Shown piece after piece: positions 36,718-45,448 of a stretch of DNA of 64,000 bases. Source of the stretch: Shinella zoogloeoides (lineage in GTDB: Bacteria > Pseudomonadota > Alphaproteobacteria > Rhizobiales > Rhizobiaceae); the NCBI RefSeq assembly GCF_030733845.1, contig NZ_CP132311.1, positions 3,415,501 to 3,479,500 on the forward strand, read 5' to 3'. Position 1 is the stretch's first letter. Every line of letters starts with the position of its first letter. The translations under genes were made by a program, and so were the position numbers. The notes beneath the pieces were generated by a model. The model did not search any database. It worked only from the letters and a program-made list of their open reading frames with translations, and was not told the origin of the DNA.

Positions 36718-37972
36718 GCCTGATCCAGCCCTTTCCACCGCCGCCCCATGGCTCACCGTTGTCGGGATCGGCGAGGATGGTCTAGCCGGTCTCGGCGACG
36801 CGGCCAAGGCCGCCATCGCCGCCGCCGAGCACGTTTTTGGCGGCGCGCGGCACCTGGAATTGGCCGATGCCGCGATCCGCGGTGCGCGGCACGCCTGGCT
36901 CAGCCCCTTCGAGCGCTCCGTCGAGGCGGTGCTCGCCGCACGCGGTCACCCCGTCGTGGTGCTTGCCTCGGGCGATCCGTTCTTCTACGGCGTCGGCGTC
37001 ACGCTGTCGCGGCGGATAAAGCGGGCGGAAATGCGCGTCTTCCCGGCACCGTCCGCCTTCAGCCTCGCGGCCTCGCGCATGGGCTGGGCCTTGCAGGACA
37101 CGGCCTGCGTCTCGCTGCATGGCCGCCCCCTCGACCTCATCCGCTCGCACCTGCACCCCGGCAGCCGCATCCTTGCCCTGACCTCGGACAGCGACGGGCC
37201 GGCCGCGCTCGCAGCGCTGCTGACCGAAAGCGGCTTCGGCGCCTCCACTTTCATCGTTCTCGAAGCGCTCGGCGGCGCGCGGGAGCGGGTGAGCCACCAT
37301 CGGGCGGACCAGTTTTCGCTCGCGGATGCGGACATGCTGAATGTCTGCGCCGTAGAGGTTACGGCCGCGGAAGGCGCGCGCGTCCTCGCCTGCACGCCCG
37401 GCCGCGACGACAGCCTTTTCGAGCATGACGGCCAGATCACCAAGCGCGAGGTCCGCGCCCTGACGCTCTCGGCGCTCGCCCCCCGGCGCGGCGAACTGTT
37501 GTGGGATATCGGCGCCGGCTCCGGCTCCATCGGCATCGAGTGGATGCTGGCCGATCCGTCGTTGCGAGCGATCGCCATCGAGGGCCATGCGGAGCGCGCT
37601 GCCCGCATCCGCCGCAACGCGAAGGATTTCGGCGTGCCGGGCCTTGCGGTTATCGAAGGCGCGGCGCCGCAGGCGCTCGCCGGGCTTGCCGCGCCGGACG
37701 CCGTCTTCATCGGCGGCGGCGGCAGCGAGGCGGGCGTGATGGATGCGGCGCTTGCCGGTCTCAAGCCCGGCGGGCGGCTCGTCGCCAATGCCGTCACGAC
37801 GGAAATGGAGGCGGTGCTGCTCGCCCAGCACGCCCGGCTCGGCGGCTCGCTGGTCCGCATCGATATCGCACGCGCCTCGCCCGTCGGACAGATGACGGGA
37901 TGGCGGCCGGCCATGCCGGTGACACAATGGAGCTGGGTGAAGCCGGCCAAACATATCGAGGATAAAGAATGA
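36701..37972 (+). CDS. cobL: Precorrin-6B C5,15-methyltransferase (decarboxylating)
   Basis: The 423-residue two-domain enzyme has an N-terminal tetrapyrrole methylase (CbiE-like: [28 protein letters not shown]) and a C-terminal CbiT-like SAM methyltransferase ([18 protein letters not shown] near residue 268). It methylates C5 and C15 and decarboxylates C12. The start is uncertain: ATG 36701 is used, ATG 36695 is equally possible, and neither has a good ribosome site. The 5' end overlaps divergent cobK. The stop overlaps cobM by ATGA. Confidence 0.93.
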   Translation: MRLLSTPDPALSTAAPWLTVVGIGEDGLAGLGDAAKAAIAAAEHVFGGARHLELADAAIRGARHAWLSPFERSVEAVLAARGHPVVVLASGDPFFYGVGVTLSRRIKRAEMRVFPAPSAFSLAASRMGWALQDTACVSLHGRPLDLIRSHLHPGSRILALTSDSDGPAALAALLTESGFGASTFIVLEALGGARERVSHHRADQFSLADADMLNVCAVEVTAAEGARVLACTPGRDDSLFEHDGQITKREVRALTLSALAPRRGELLWDIGAGSGSIGIEWMLADPSLRAIAIEGHAERAARIRRNAKDFGVPGLAVIEGAAPQALAGLAAPDAVFIGGGGSEAGVMDAALAGLKPGGRLVANAVTTEMEAVLLAQHARLGGSLVRIDIARASPVGQMTGWRPAMPVTQWSWVKPAKHIEDKE

Positions 37973-38730
37973 CCGTCCACTTCATCGGCGCCGGCCCCGG
38001 CGCCGCCGACCTCATCACCGTGCGCGGCCGCGATCTCATCGGCAAATGCCCGGTCTGCCTCTATGCCGGCTCCATCGTCTCGCCGGAACTGCTGCAATAT
38101 TGCCCGCCCGGCGCGCGCATCGTCGATACGGCGCCAATGTCGCTGGACGAGATCGAGGCGGAGTATCGCCGCGCGGCTGCGGCGGGCGAGGACGTGGCGC
38201 GGCTCCATTCCGGCGACCTCTCGGTCTGGAGCGCCGTTGCCGAACAGATCCGCCGGCTCGAAAAACACGGGATCGCCTATACGATGACGCCGGGTGTCCC
38301 CTCCTTCGCCGCCGCCGCTGCCGCGCTCGGCCGCGAACTCACCATTCCGGCCGTCGCGCAGAGCCTCGTGCTCACCCGCATTTCCGGCCGCGCCTCGCCC
38401 ATGCCGAACCGCGAGACGCTGGCGGGCTTCGGCGCGACGGGTGCGACGCTCGCCATCCACCTCGCCATCCATGCGCTCGACACGGTGGTCGAGGACCTGA
38501 CCCCGCTCTATGGAGCCGATTGCCCGGTGGCGATCGTGGTCAAGGCCTCCTGGCCGGACGAGCGCGTGGTGCGCGGCACGCTGGCCGATATCGCTGAAAA
38601 GGTCGCGGCAGAACCGATCGAGCGTACGGCGCTGATCTTCGTCGGCCGCACGCTGGCGGCGGAAGATTTTCGCGAAAGCTCGCTTTACGATCCCACCTAC
38701 CAGCGCCGTTTCCGTGGCCGGGGCGACTAA
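37969..38730 (+). CDS. cobM: Precorrin-4 C11-methyltransferase
   Basis: The 253-residue tetrapyrrole methylase has [47 protein letters not shown] and [16 protein letters not shown], the CobM/CbiF pattern. It methylates C11 of precorrin-4. It is the last gene of the operon. Its TAA stop interlocks with the stop of the convergent LysR gene (4-base overlap), and no hairpin separates them. Confidence 0.96.
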   Translation: MTVHFIGAGPGAADLITVRGRDLIGKCPVCLYAGSIVSPELLQYCPPGARIVDTAPMSLDEIEAEYRRAAAAGEDVARLHSGDLSVWSAVAEQIRRLEKHGIAYTMTPGVPSFAAAAAALGRELTIPAVAQSLVLTRISGRASPMPNRETLAGFGATGATLAIHLAIHALDTVVEDLTPLYGADCPVAIVVKASWPDERVVRGTLADIAEKVAAEPIERTALIFVGRTLAAEDFRESSLYDPTYQRRFRGRGD

Positions 38731-39584
38731 AGCAAATCTTCAAAAGCGAGCGCGGCCTTGGAACGGTAGCGCTCCTTGTGCCGCAGCAGGCGGAAGGCGC
38801 GTTCCGGCAGGTCGAAGGCGATGGGCACAAGCCGGCCGGCCGAAAGGTCGTCCCGCACGACGAATTCCGAAACGGCCGTCAGCGCATCGCCTGATAGCAC
38901 GGCGCTGCGCACCGCCTCGTTGGACGGAAGCGACAGCGCGATATCGAGCAGCGCCTCGTCGAGCACCGATGTCAGCGCGCTGCGCGTGCCGGAGCCGGGT
39001 TCGCGCAGCACCCAGCGCGCCCTGGCGAGATCGTCGGGCGTGACGGCTTTTTCCGCCAGCGGATGACCGGACGGCGCGACGACCACCACGCGGTCGCGCG
39101 CAACGACTCGCTGCGACAAGGCGGGATGGTCCACCGCGCCTTCGACGAAACCGAGTTCCGCCCGGCCGTCAAGAATCGCGTCGGCAACCTGTTCCGTATT
39201 GCCGCCCATCATGCGGATGTCGATGGCCGGATAGGATTGGCGGAAACGCATCAGGCGCGGCGGCAGCCAGTAGCCGCCGGCGGTCTGGCTGGCGGCCAGC
39301 GCCAGCGTGCCGCGCTTCAGCCCGCCGATCTCGGTGAGGAAGAGGTTCGCACTTTCCGCGCGGGCAAGCGTCGCCTTCGCCTCCGGCAGGAAGGCGAGCC
39401 CCGCCTCCGTCAGCGCGATCCGCCGACCCGTCCTGTGGAACAAGGCCGTGGCGTAGCGCTCCTCCAGCACACGGATCGCCGAGCTGACGGCCGAGGGCGT
39501 CAGGTTCAGCGCGTCCGCCGCCCGGGTCAGGTGCTCCCGTTCCGCCACGGCGATGAAGATGCGGAGCTGTTCCAAGGTCATCAT
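38727..39584 (-). CDS. LysR-family regulator (YeiE/CysB-like group)
   Basis: The 285-residue protein has an N-terminal winged helix ([39 protein letters not shown] quoted in part; residues 4-42) and a two-lobed effector domain ([33 protein letters not shown]). It is divergent from a YeiH-family gene, with 74 bases between the two starts, matching the yeiE-yeiH pair of enterobacteria. It probably controls that neighbour. Convergent overlap with cobM appears incidental. Confidence 0.88.
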   Translation of the reverse strand: MMTLEQLRIFIAVAEREHLTRAADALNLTPSAVSSAIRVLEERYATALFHRTGRRIALTEAGLAFLPEAKATLARAESANLFLTEIGGLKRGTLALAASQTAGGYWLPPRLMRFRQSYPAIDIRMMGGNTEQVADAILDGRAELGFVEGAVDHPALSQRVVARDRVVVVAPSGHPLAEKAVTPDDLARARWVLREPGSGTRSALTSVLDEALLDIALSLPSNEAVRSAVLSGDALTAVSEFVVRDDLSAGRLVPIAFDLPERAFRLLRHKERYRSKAALAFEDLL

Positions 39585-39658
39585 TGTTCGATCCGATCGA
39601 ATGAAATGTCAGATATTTACCGATGGATCGAATGGTTTTTCAAGCGCATCGTCGACGC

Positions 39659-40693
39659 ATGGAAAATTCACCTAACAAACAAACAATCCTTGGAATTCGC
39701 ACCTTGCTGCCGGGCATGGCCCTCTCCGCTTTCGTTTCCGGCCTCGCCGTGCTTGCCGAACGGCTGGAATTGCGGCTGACGGGCGGTGCGTGGATCGAGG
39801 CGCTGGTGCTGGCGATCCTCATCGGCGCAGCCTGCCGGCTGCTGCTGCGCCGGCCGGAAGCCTTCGATCCCGGCATCGCCTTCTCGGCGAAGTATTTCCT
39901 GGAAGTCGCCATCGTGCTGCTCGGCGCGGGCGTCAGCGCCACGGCGATCGCCGGCATGGGCCTGCCGCTGATCGGCGCCATCGCCGCGGTGGTGGCCGTG
40001 GCGCTCGTCGCCAGCTACGGCATCGGGCGCGGCCTCGGCCTGTCGCGCCGGGTCGCGCTGCTGGTGGCCTGCGGCAACTCCATCTGCGGCAATTCCGCGA
40101 TCGCGGCCACCGCGCCGGTCATCCGCGCCGATGCGGAGGACGTCGCCTCCTCCATCGCCTTCACCGCGGTTCTCGGGATGGTCACGGTGCTGCTTTTGCC
40201 GGCGCTGGTGCCGCTGCTCGGCCTGTCGGCGACGGGCTATGGCGTGATGGCGGGCATGACGGTCTATGCGGTGCCGCAGGTCCTGGCGGCAACCGCGCCG
40301 GTCTCCGCGCTCAGCATCCAGATCGGCACCTTCGTCAAGCTGGTGCGCGTGCTGATGCTGGGACCGGTCATCTTCCTCCTGTCGCTGCTGTCGGGCAAGG
40401 CCGGCGGGCGCCGTCCGGCGCTGCACCGGCTCGTGCCGTGGTTCATCCTCGGCTTTCTCGCCATGCTTGCCGCGCGCAGCGTCGGGCTGATCGATGCCGG
40501 GCTGGCGGGGACGATGAGCAGCGCCGCGACGGTGCTGACCATCCTTTCCATGGCCGCACTCGGCCTCGGCATCGACCTCAGGCGCGTGATGCGGGCCGGG
40601 CCGCGGGTGACCGCGGCGGTCGTGCTCTCGCTCGGCGTGCTGGTCCTCGCCAGCTACGCCATGGTGCTCCTGTTGAACCTCGCGACGGCCTGA
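39659..40693 (+). CDS. YeiH/UPF0324 family membrane protein, putative sulfate exporter
   Basis: The 344-residue protein has about ten hydrophobic helices. Family blocks include FSAKYFLEVAIVLLGAGVS, the GNSICGNSAIAATAPVI stretch (VACGNSICGNSAIA) and GIDLRRVMRAGP. The ATG at 39659 gives the usual short polar N-terminus; the frame extends to 39623. Members are annotated as putative sulfate exporters because some sit in sulfonate-degradation loci. Direct evidence is limited, so the substrate is uncertain. It ends 6 bases from the metH stop. Confidence 0.85.
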   Translation: MENSPNKQTILGIRTLLPGMALSAFVSGLAVLAERLELRLTGGAWIEALVLAILIGAACRLLLRRPEAFDPGIAFSAKYFLEVAIVLLGAGVSATAIAGMGLPLIGAIAAVVAVALVASYGIGRGLGLSRRVALLVACGNSICGNSAIAATAPVIRADAEDVASSIAFTAVLGMVTVLLLPALVPLLGLSATGYGVMAGMTVYAVPQVLAATAPVSALSIQIGTFVKLVRVLMLGPVIFLLSLLSGKAGGRRPALHRLVPWFILGFLAMLAARSVGLIDAGLAGTMSSAATVLTILSMAALGLGIDLRRVMRAGPRVTAAVVLSLGVLVLASYAMVLLLNLATA

Positions 40694-40699
40694 GAGAGA

Positions 40700-43600
40700 T
40701 CAGGCCGCGTTCTCCCGTACGGTCGTCGGCACGTAGTTGAGCACCGGCCCGAGCCAGCGCTCGACCTCGGGGACCGTCATGCCCTTGCGGCGGGCATAGT
40801 CCTCGACCTGGTCGCGCTCCACCTTGGCGACGCCGAAATAGTAGCTTTCGGGCGCGGCGATGTAGAGGCCCGAGACGGAGGAGCCGGGCCACATGGCATA
40901 GCTTTCGGTCAGTTCCACGCCGATCTCCTTCTCTGCATCAAGCAGGCGGAACAGCGTCGTCTTTTCCGTATGGTCCGGCTGGGCGGGATAGCCGGGCGCC
41001 GGGCGGATGCCGGCATAGGGCTCGCCGATGAGCTCCGTCGGGGCGAAGGTCTCCTCGGGCGCATAGCCCCACAGCTCCTTGCGGACGACTTCGTGCATGC
41101 GCTCGGCGAAGGCTTCGGCGAAACGGTCGGCGAGCGCCTTGACGAGGATGGAGTTGTAGTCGTCATTCGCCCGCTCGAAGCGCTCGGCAATCGCGATCTC
41201 GCCGATGCCGGCCGTGACGACGAAGCCCCCGAGATAGTCCTGCCGGCCGCTGTCGACGGGCGCGACGAAGTCGGAAAGCGCCACGTTCGGCCGGCCGTCG
41301 CGCTTGGAAAGCTGCTGGCGCAGCGTGAAAAAGGTGGCAAGTTCCTTGTTGCGCGCCTCGTCGGTGAAGAGGCGGATATCATCGCCGACCGTGCCCGCCG
41401 GCCAGAAGCCGACGACGGCCTTCGGCGTGAACCATTTTTCCGCGATGATCTTTTCCAGCATCGCCTGCGCGTCGGCAAAGAGCTGGCGCGCCGCAGGGCC
41501 CTGCTTCTCGTCGTCGAGGATCTTGGGGTAGACGCCCTTCAGCTCCCAGGTCTGGAAGAACGGCGTCCAGTCGATGTAGCGCGCAAGCTCCGCAAGGTCC
41601 CAGTCCTGCCAGACGCGGGTGCCGAGGAAGGACGGCGCCTTCGGCGTATAAGCGGACCAGTCGGCCTTGAAGGCGTTGTCGCGGGCCTTGGCGATGGGCA
41701 GGCGCTGCTTTTCCGCCTCGCTCCTGGCATGGGCATCGGCGACCTTGCGGTATTCCGCCTTCAGCGTCTCGACATAGCCGGGCTTCATGTCCGCGGACAA
41801 AAGGCTGCCGACGACGCCGACGGCGCGGCTCGCATCGGTGACATAGACCGCCTGGCCGCGGTCATAGCGCGGATGGATTTTTACCGCCGTATGCACGCGG
41901 CTCGTCGTCGCCCCGCCGATGAGAAGCGGGATGTCGAAGCCTTCGCGCTCCATTTCCGCGGCGACGTGCACCATCTCGTCGAGCGAGGGCGTGATGAGGC
42001 CGGACAGGCCGATGATGTCGACCTTCTCCGCCTTCGCTGTTTCCAGGATCTTCGTCGCCGGCACCATGACACCGAGGTCGATGATCTCGTAATTGTTGCA
42101 GGCGAGCACGACGCCGACGATGTTCTTGCCGATATCGTGCACGTCGCCCTTGACCGTCGCCATCAGGATTTTTCCCGCGCTCTGCCGCTCGCCGCTGCCG
42201 CCATTGGCAAGCTTTTCGGCTTCCATGTAGGGCAGCAGAACGGCGACGGCCTGCTTCATCACGCGGGCGGATTTCACCACCTGCGGCAGGAACATCTTGC
42301 CGGCCCCGAAGAGGTCGCCGACGACGTTCATGCCGGCCATCAGCGGCCCCTCGATGACATGCAGCGGGCGCTCGGCGTTCTGCCGCGCCTCTTCCGTGTC
42401 CTCTTCGACGAATTCGGTGATGCCGTTGACCAGCGCATGCTCCAGCCGCTTTTCCACCGGCCAGTCGCGCCAGGCAAGATCGCGTTCCTTGGCCTCCTTG
42501 CCGCCCGAACCTTTGAAGCGCTCGGCGATATCGAGCATGCGCTCGGTGGCGGTGCCGCCGGCCTTCGGCACGCGGTTCAGCACCACGTCCTCGCAGGCCT
42601 CGCGCAGGTCGGCCTCGATCGTGTCGTAGACGGCGAGCTGGCCGGCATTGACGATGCCCATGTCCATGCCCGCCTGGATGGCGTGGTAGAGGAAGACGGC
42701 GTGCATCGCCTCGCGCACCGGCTCGTTGCCGCGGAAGGAGAAGGAAAGGTTGGAGACGCCGCCCGAGATATGGGCATGCGGCAGGCTCGCGGTGATCTCG
42801 GCCGTCGCCTCGATGAAGTCGACGCCGTAATTGTCGTGCTCCTCGATGCCGGTGGCGACGGCGAAGATGTTCGGGTCGAAGACGATATCTTCAGGCGCAA
42901 GGCCGGCGACCTCGGTGAGCAGCTTGTAGGCGCGGGTGCAGATCTCCACCTTGCGCGCCTTCGTATCGGCCTGGCCGGTCTCGTCGAAGGCCATGACGAC
43001 GACGGCCGCGCCATAGGCGCGCACGAGTTTCGCATGGTGCAGGAAGGCTTCCTCCCCCTCCTTCAGCGAGATCGAGTTGACCAGCGGCTTGCCCTGCACG
43101 CATTTGAGACCCGCCTCGATCACCTCCCATTTCGAGGAGTCGATCATCACGGGCACGCGGGCGATATCCGGCTCGGCGGCGATGAGGTTGAGGTATTCCA
43201 CCATCGCCCTGCTGGAATCGATCAGCCCCTCGTCCATGTTGATGTCGATGACCTGCGCACCGTTCGCCACCTGGTCGCGCGCGACGTCGAGGGCGGCCGC
43301 ATAGTCGCCCGCCGTGATCAGCTTGCGGAATTTCGCCGAGCCGGTGACATTGGTGCGCTCGCCGACATTCACGAAGGGAATGGCCTCGGTCAGCGTGAAG
43401 GGTTCGAGGCCGGACAGCCGCATATGGCGCGGGATGTCGGGGATTTCGCGCGGCTTATGGCGTGAAGCCGCCTCGGCGATGGCGCGGATATGGTCCGGCG
43501 TCGAGCCGCAGCAGCCGCCGACCACGTTGACCAGTCCGTCGCGCATGAAGCCTTCGATCTGGGCGGCCATCTCGTCCGGCGTCTCGTCGTACTGGCCGAA

Positions 43601-44491
43601 GGCGTTCGGCAGGCCGGCATTGGGATAGGCGCAGACGAAGGTCTGGGCGACAGCGGAGATCTCGGCGAGATGCGCGCGCATGGCGTTGGCGCCGAGCGCG
43701 CAATTGAGGCCGATGGAGAACGGATCGGCATGGCGAACCGAGTTCCAGAAGGCCTCCGGCGTCTGGCCGGAAAGGGTGCGGCCGGAAAGGTCGGTGATGG
43801 TGCCCGAGATCATGACGGGCAGGTCGATGCCCTTTTCCTCGAAGACCTCGCGCGTGGCGAAGATCGCCGCCTTGGCGTTCAGCGTGTCGAAGATCGTCTC
43901 GATGAGGATGATGTCCGCTCCGCCGTCGATGAGGCCGCGCACCTGTTCGGCATAGGCGATGCGAAGATCGTCGAAGGTGACGGCGCGGTAGCCGGGATTG
44001 TTGACGTCGGGCGAGATCGAGGCCGTACGGTTCGTCGGGCCGAGCGCGCCGGCGACGAAGCGGCGGCGGCCGTCCTTCTCCTGCGCGCGCAGGCCGGCGC
44101 GGCGGGCAAGGCGCGCGCCGTCGCGGTTCAGCTCATAGACCATGTCCTCCATGCCGTAGTCGGCCTGGGCGATGGTGGTGGAGGAGAAGGTGTTGGTTTC
44201 GAGGATATCGGCGCCCGCCAGCGCATAGCGGTAGTGGATGTCCTCGATCGCGCCCGGCTGGGTCAGCGTCAGGAGGTCGTTGTTGCCCTGCTGGTGGCAG
44301 GCGCAGTCGCCGAAGCGTGTCCCCCGGAAATCGTCCTCGACCAGTTTCAGCGTCTGGATTTCCGTGCCCATGGCGCCGTCGAGCACCAGGATGCGCTCCC
44401 TCGCCGCGGCCTGGAGCGCCGCGAGGATCTCGCGCCCGTCGCGCGGCGGCAGTTCGGGGCCGAACAGGGTGTCCAGGTGGGAGTTGGCCAT
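40700..44491 (-). CDS. metH: Cobalamin-dependent methionine synthase
   Basis: The 1263-residue modular enzyme contains: a homocysteine domain (1-340) with zinc ligands Cys264 and the pair Cys327/Cys328 in GGCCGS; a pterin-binding domain (about 355-620; [16 protein letters not shown]); the cobalamin module with DVHDIGKN (axial His near 784); and a C-terminal AdoMet reactivation domain ending near TTVRENAA (last about 330 residues). All four modules are intact and the length is normal. A GGAGG site precedes the ATG. It uses the cofactor whose ring is built by the cob genes 2 kb away. Upstream lie a perfect 20-bp palindrome and, further on, a riboswitch-led small gene. Confidence 0.97.
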   Translation of the reverse strand: MANSHLDTLFGPELPPRDGREILAALQAAARERILVLDGAMGTEIQTLKLVEDDFRGTRFGDCACHQQGNNDLLTLTQPGAIEDIHYRYALAGADILETNTFSSTTIAQADYGMEDMVYELNRDGARLARRAGLRAQEKDGRRRFVAGALGPTNRTASISPDVNNPGYRAVTFDDLRIAYAEQVRGLIDGGADIILIETIFDTLNAKAAIFATREVFEEKGIDLPVMISGTITDLSGRTLSGQTPEAFWNSVRHADPFSIGLNCALGANAMRAHLAEISAVAQTFVCAYPNAGLPNAFGQYDETPDEMAAQIEGFMRDGLVNVVGGCCGSTPDHIRAIAEAASRHKPREIPDIPRHMRLSGLEPFTLTEAIPFVNVGERTNVTGSAKFRKLITAGDYAAALDVARDQVANGAQVIDINMDEGLIDSSRAMVEYLNLIAAEPDIARVPVMIDSSKWEVIEAGLKCVQGKPLVNSISLKEGEEAFLHHAKLVRAYGAAVVVMAFDETGQADTKARKVEICTRAYKLLTEVAGLAPEDIVFDPNIFAVATGIEEHDNYGVDFIEATAEITASLPHAHISGGVSNLSFSFRGNEPVREAMHAVFLYHAIQAGMDMGIVNAGQLAVYDTIEADLREACEDVVLNRVPKAGGTATERMLDIAERFKGSGGKEAKERDLAWRDWPVEKRLEHALVNGITEFVEEDTEEARQNAERPLHVIEGPLMAGMNVVGDLFGAGKMFLPQVVKSARVMKQAVAVLLPYMEAEKLANGGSGERQSAGKILMATVKGDVHDIGKNIVGVVLACNNYEIIDLGVMVPATKILETAKAEKVDIIGLSGLITPSLDEMVHVAAEMEREGFDIPLLIGGATTSRVHTAVKIHPRYDRGQAVYVTDASRAVGVVGSLLSADMKPGYVETLKAEYRKVADAHARSEAEKQRLPIAKARDNAFKADWSAYTPKAPSFLGTRVWQDWDLAELARYIDWTPFFQTWELKGVYPKILDDEKQGPAARQLFADAQAMLEKIIAEKWFTPKAVVGFWPAGTVGDDIRLFTDEARNKELATFFTLRQQLSKRDGRPNVALSDFVAPVDSGRQDYLGGFVVTAGIGEIAIAERFERANDDYNSILVKALADRFAEAFAERMHEVVRKELWGYAPEETFAPTELIGEPYAGIRPAPGYPAQPDHTEKTTLFRLLDAEKEIGVELTESYAMWPGSSVSGLYIAAPESYYFGVAKVERDQVEDYARRKGMTVPEVERWLGPVLNYVPTTVRENAA

Positions 44492-44532
44492 GGCAATGCG
44501 CCTCCGGTGTGCAAACTAACACGACCGAAGTC

Positions 44533-44552
44533 ACATAAAGATATCTTTATGT
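44533..44552. promoter_or_regulatory. Perfect 20-bp palindrome, probable SahR-type operator of metH
   Basis: ACATAAAGAT is followed at once by its exact reverse complement ATCTTTATGT. The site is 42-61 bases before the metH start. A TTGACA hexamer on the minus strand (44550-44555) overlaps its edge, so a bound repressor could block a metH promoter. The form resembles operators of ArsR-family regulators, including SahR, which controls methionine-cycle genes in Proteobacteria. The regulator is not in this window. Confidence 0.7.
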
Positions 44553-44576
44553 CAACATGCGTTTATGCGATTGCGC

Positions 44577-44792
44577 CTAATGAATCGGCCCGTCCGCACC
44601 CGCAAGCGAGGCGAACAGCGTCCTGAGGCGCGCGATGTCGGGATCGGCGCCCTCGTATTGCGACAGCTTCTTCATCTCCTTCAAAGCCTCGACCGCAAGG
44701 TCGGCGCCGCGCGGCTGCCAGAGCAGCCAGGAGATGAAGACGGATTCCGGCTTGCCGGTGCCGGAAGACTGGTTCTCTGTGAATGCAAACAT
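44577..44792 (-). CDS. Small protein (71 residues) behind a cobalamin riboswitch
   Basis: The product begins MFAFTENQSSGTGKPESVF and contains ISWLLWQPRGADLAVEALKEMKKLSQYEG, then DPDIARLRTLFASLAG (quoted in part). It is soluble, mostly helical after residue 20, with no signal peptide, metal motif or membrane helix; it is not CbtB. A GGGGAAG ribosome site precedes the ATG. It is the first gene after a cobalamin riboswitch and is followed by metH after 85 bases, with the metH palindrome in between. I do not recognise the family. It may be a regulatory leader gene or a small protein needed when B12 is scarce. Confidence 0.65.
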   Translation of the reverse strand: MFAFTENQSSGTGKPESVFISWLLWQPRGADLAVEALKEMKKLSQYEGADPDIARLRTLFASLAGADGPIH

Positions 44793-44797
44793 GTCTT

Positions 44798-44817
44798 CCC
44801 CAATCGAAAATTGGGGG
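44798..44817 (-). promoter_or_regulatory. Ribosome-site-sequestering hairpin (riboswitch expression platform)
   Basis: On the minus strand CCCCAAT pairs perfectly with ATTGGGG across a TTTCG loop (44810-44816 with 44798-44804). The 3' arm contains the GGGGAAG ribosome site of the 71-codon gene. No T-run follows, so control of translation rather than termination is suggested. A second hairpin, TTTCGCC/GGCGAAA, lies upstream (44841-44858). Confidence 0.6.
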
Positions 44818-44902
44818 ATGCCGGACGCACGCTGCTGGAATTTCGCCGAAAGGCGAAAGCAGACGCACACCATTGGGACACCCCGCCCATGGACGTTACG
44901 AA

Positions 44903-45099
44903 CTGTCAGGGCAGGTCTCCTGGCTTGCGGGTCATAGCGTCCGTCTCGCCTTCCCGGTGTCTCACCAGTGGCATCGAGCGACAGAAACTCGCCGTTCACA
45001 GTTGCGGGGGCAGCGCCGGTCTTGCTGCTCCGTCAGGAGCAATCGCACCGGCTTCCCTCTTAGCCTCCGAGCCGCACACGACTCGGAAGACCCTGACGG
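44903..45099 (-). promoter_or_regulatory. Cobalamin riboswitch
   Basis: Read on the minus strand, the element has the conserved cobalamin aptamer blocks in order: a closing stem GTCAGGG/CCCTGAC at its two ends (45097-45091 with 44911-44905), AGAGGGAAGCCGGTG, the core GCTGCCCCCGCAACTGT, GCCACTGG...CCGGGAAGGC, and the B12 box AAGCCAGGAGACCTGC (44926-44911). It ends about 110 bases before the 71-codon gene. Cobalamin riboswitches usually switch expression off when the vitamin is plentiful. Confidence 0.95.
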
Positions 45100-45448
45100 T
45101 CGCCAAACTGGCGCGGCGGGGCCGCCAAGTCAATGGCGCGGACAGCCATTTACAGGGGAGCAAAAAAAACGGGAACTTTTCTTCGACCCGTGCATTTCCA
45201 CTTAGCCGGCACCATGCGCCGGCTCGCCCTGGGGGAGGGACGGGCGATTCACCAAAACCGCAGATGAGGGTCCATGCTGCGCCATCACGCCCTGTTGACA
45301 GGTTGCAAGTCTCTGTCCTTACGGCTAAAAAATGCCGTTTTCATGCACCACGCGGCCAGGATGCCCATCAGCGTGTCGCTTGAGCCATATCGAACCGTGA
45401 AACGCCTTGGCGGCGTGGCCCGGTGTCATGGCTGAACGCGGCACCGAG
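45100..45448. other. Divergent promoter region between riboswitch and ndvB
   Basis: No gene is seen. On the minus strand TTGACT (45128-45133) about 17 bases before the aptamer is a plausible riboswitch promoter. On the plus strand a consensus TTGACA (45295-45300) followed 17 bases later by CTTACG may serve ndvB. A 7-bp hairpin AGCCGGC/GCCGGCT (45204-45210 with 45218-45224) and an A8 run (45162-45169) lie between them. Confidence 0.45.

Noticed and set aside
44577..44792. Considering the 71-codon gene as CbtB, a small riboswitch-linked cobalt-transport protein
   Set aside because: It lacks the membrane helix and C-terminal histidine motif expected of CbtB.
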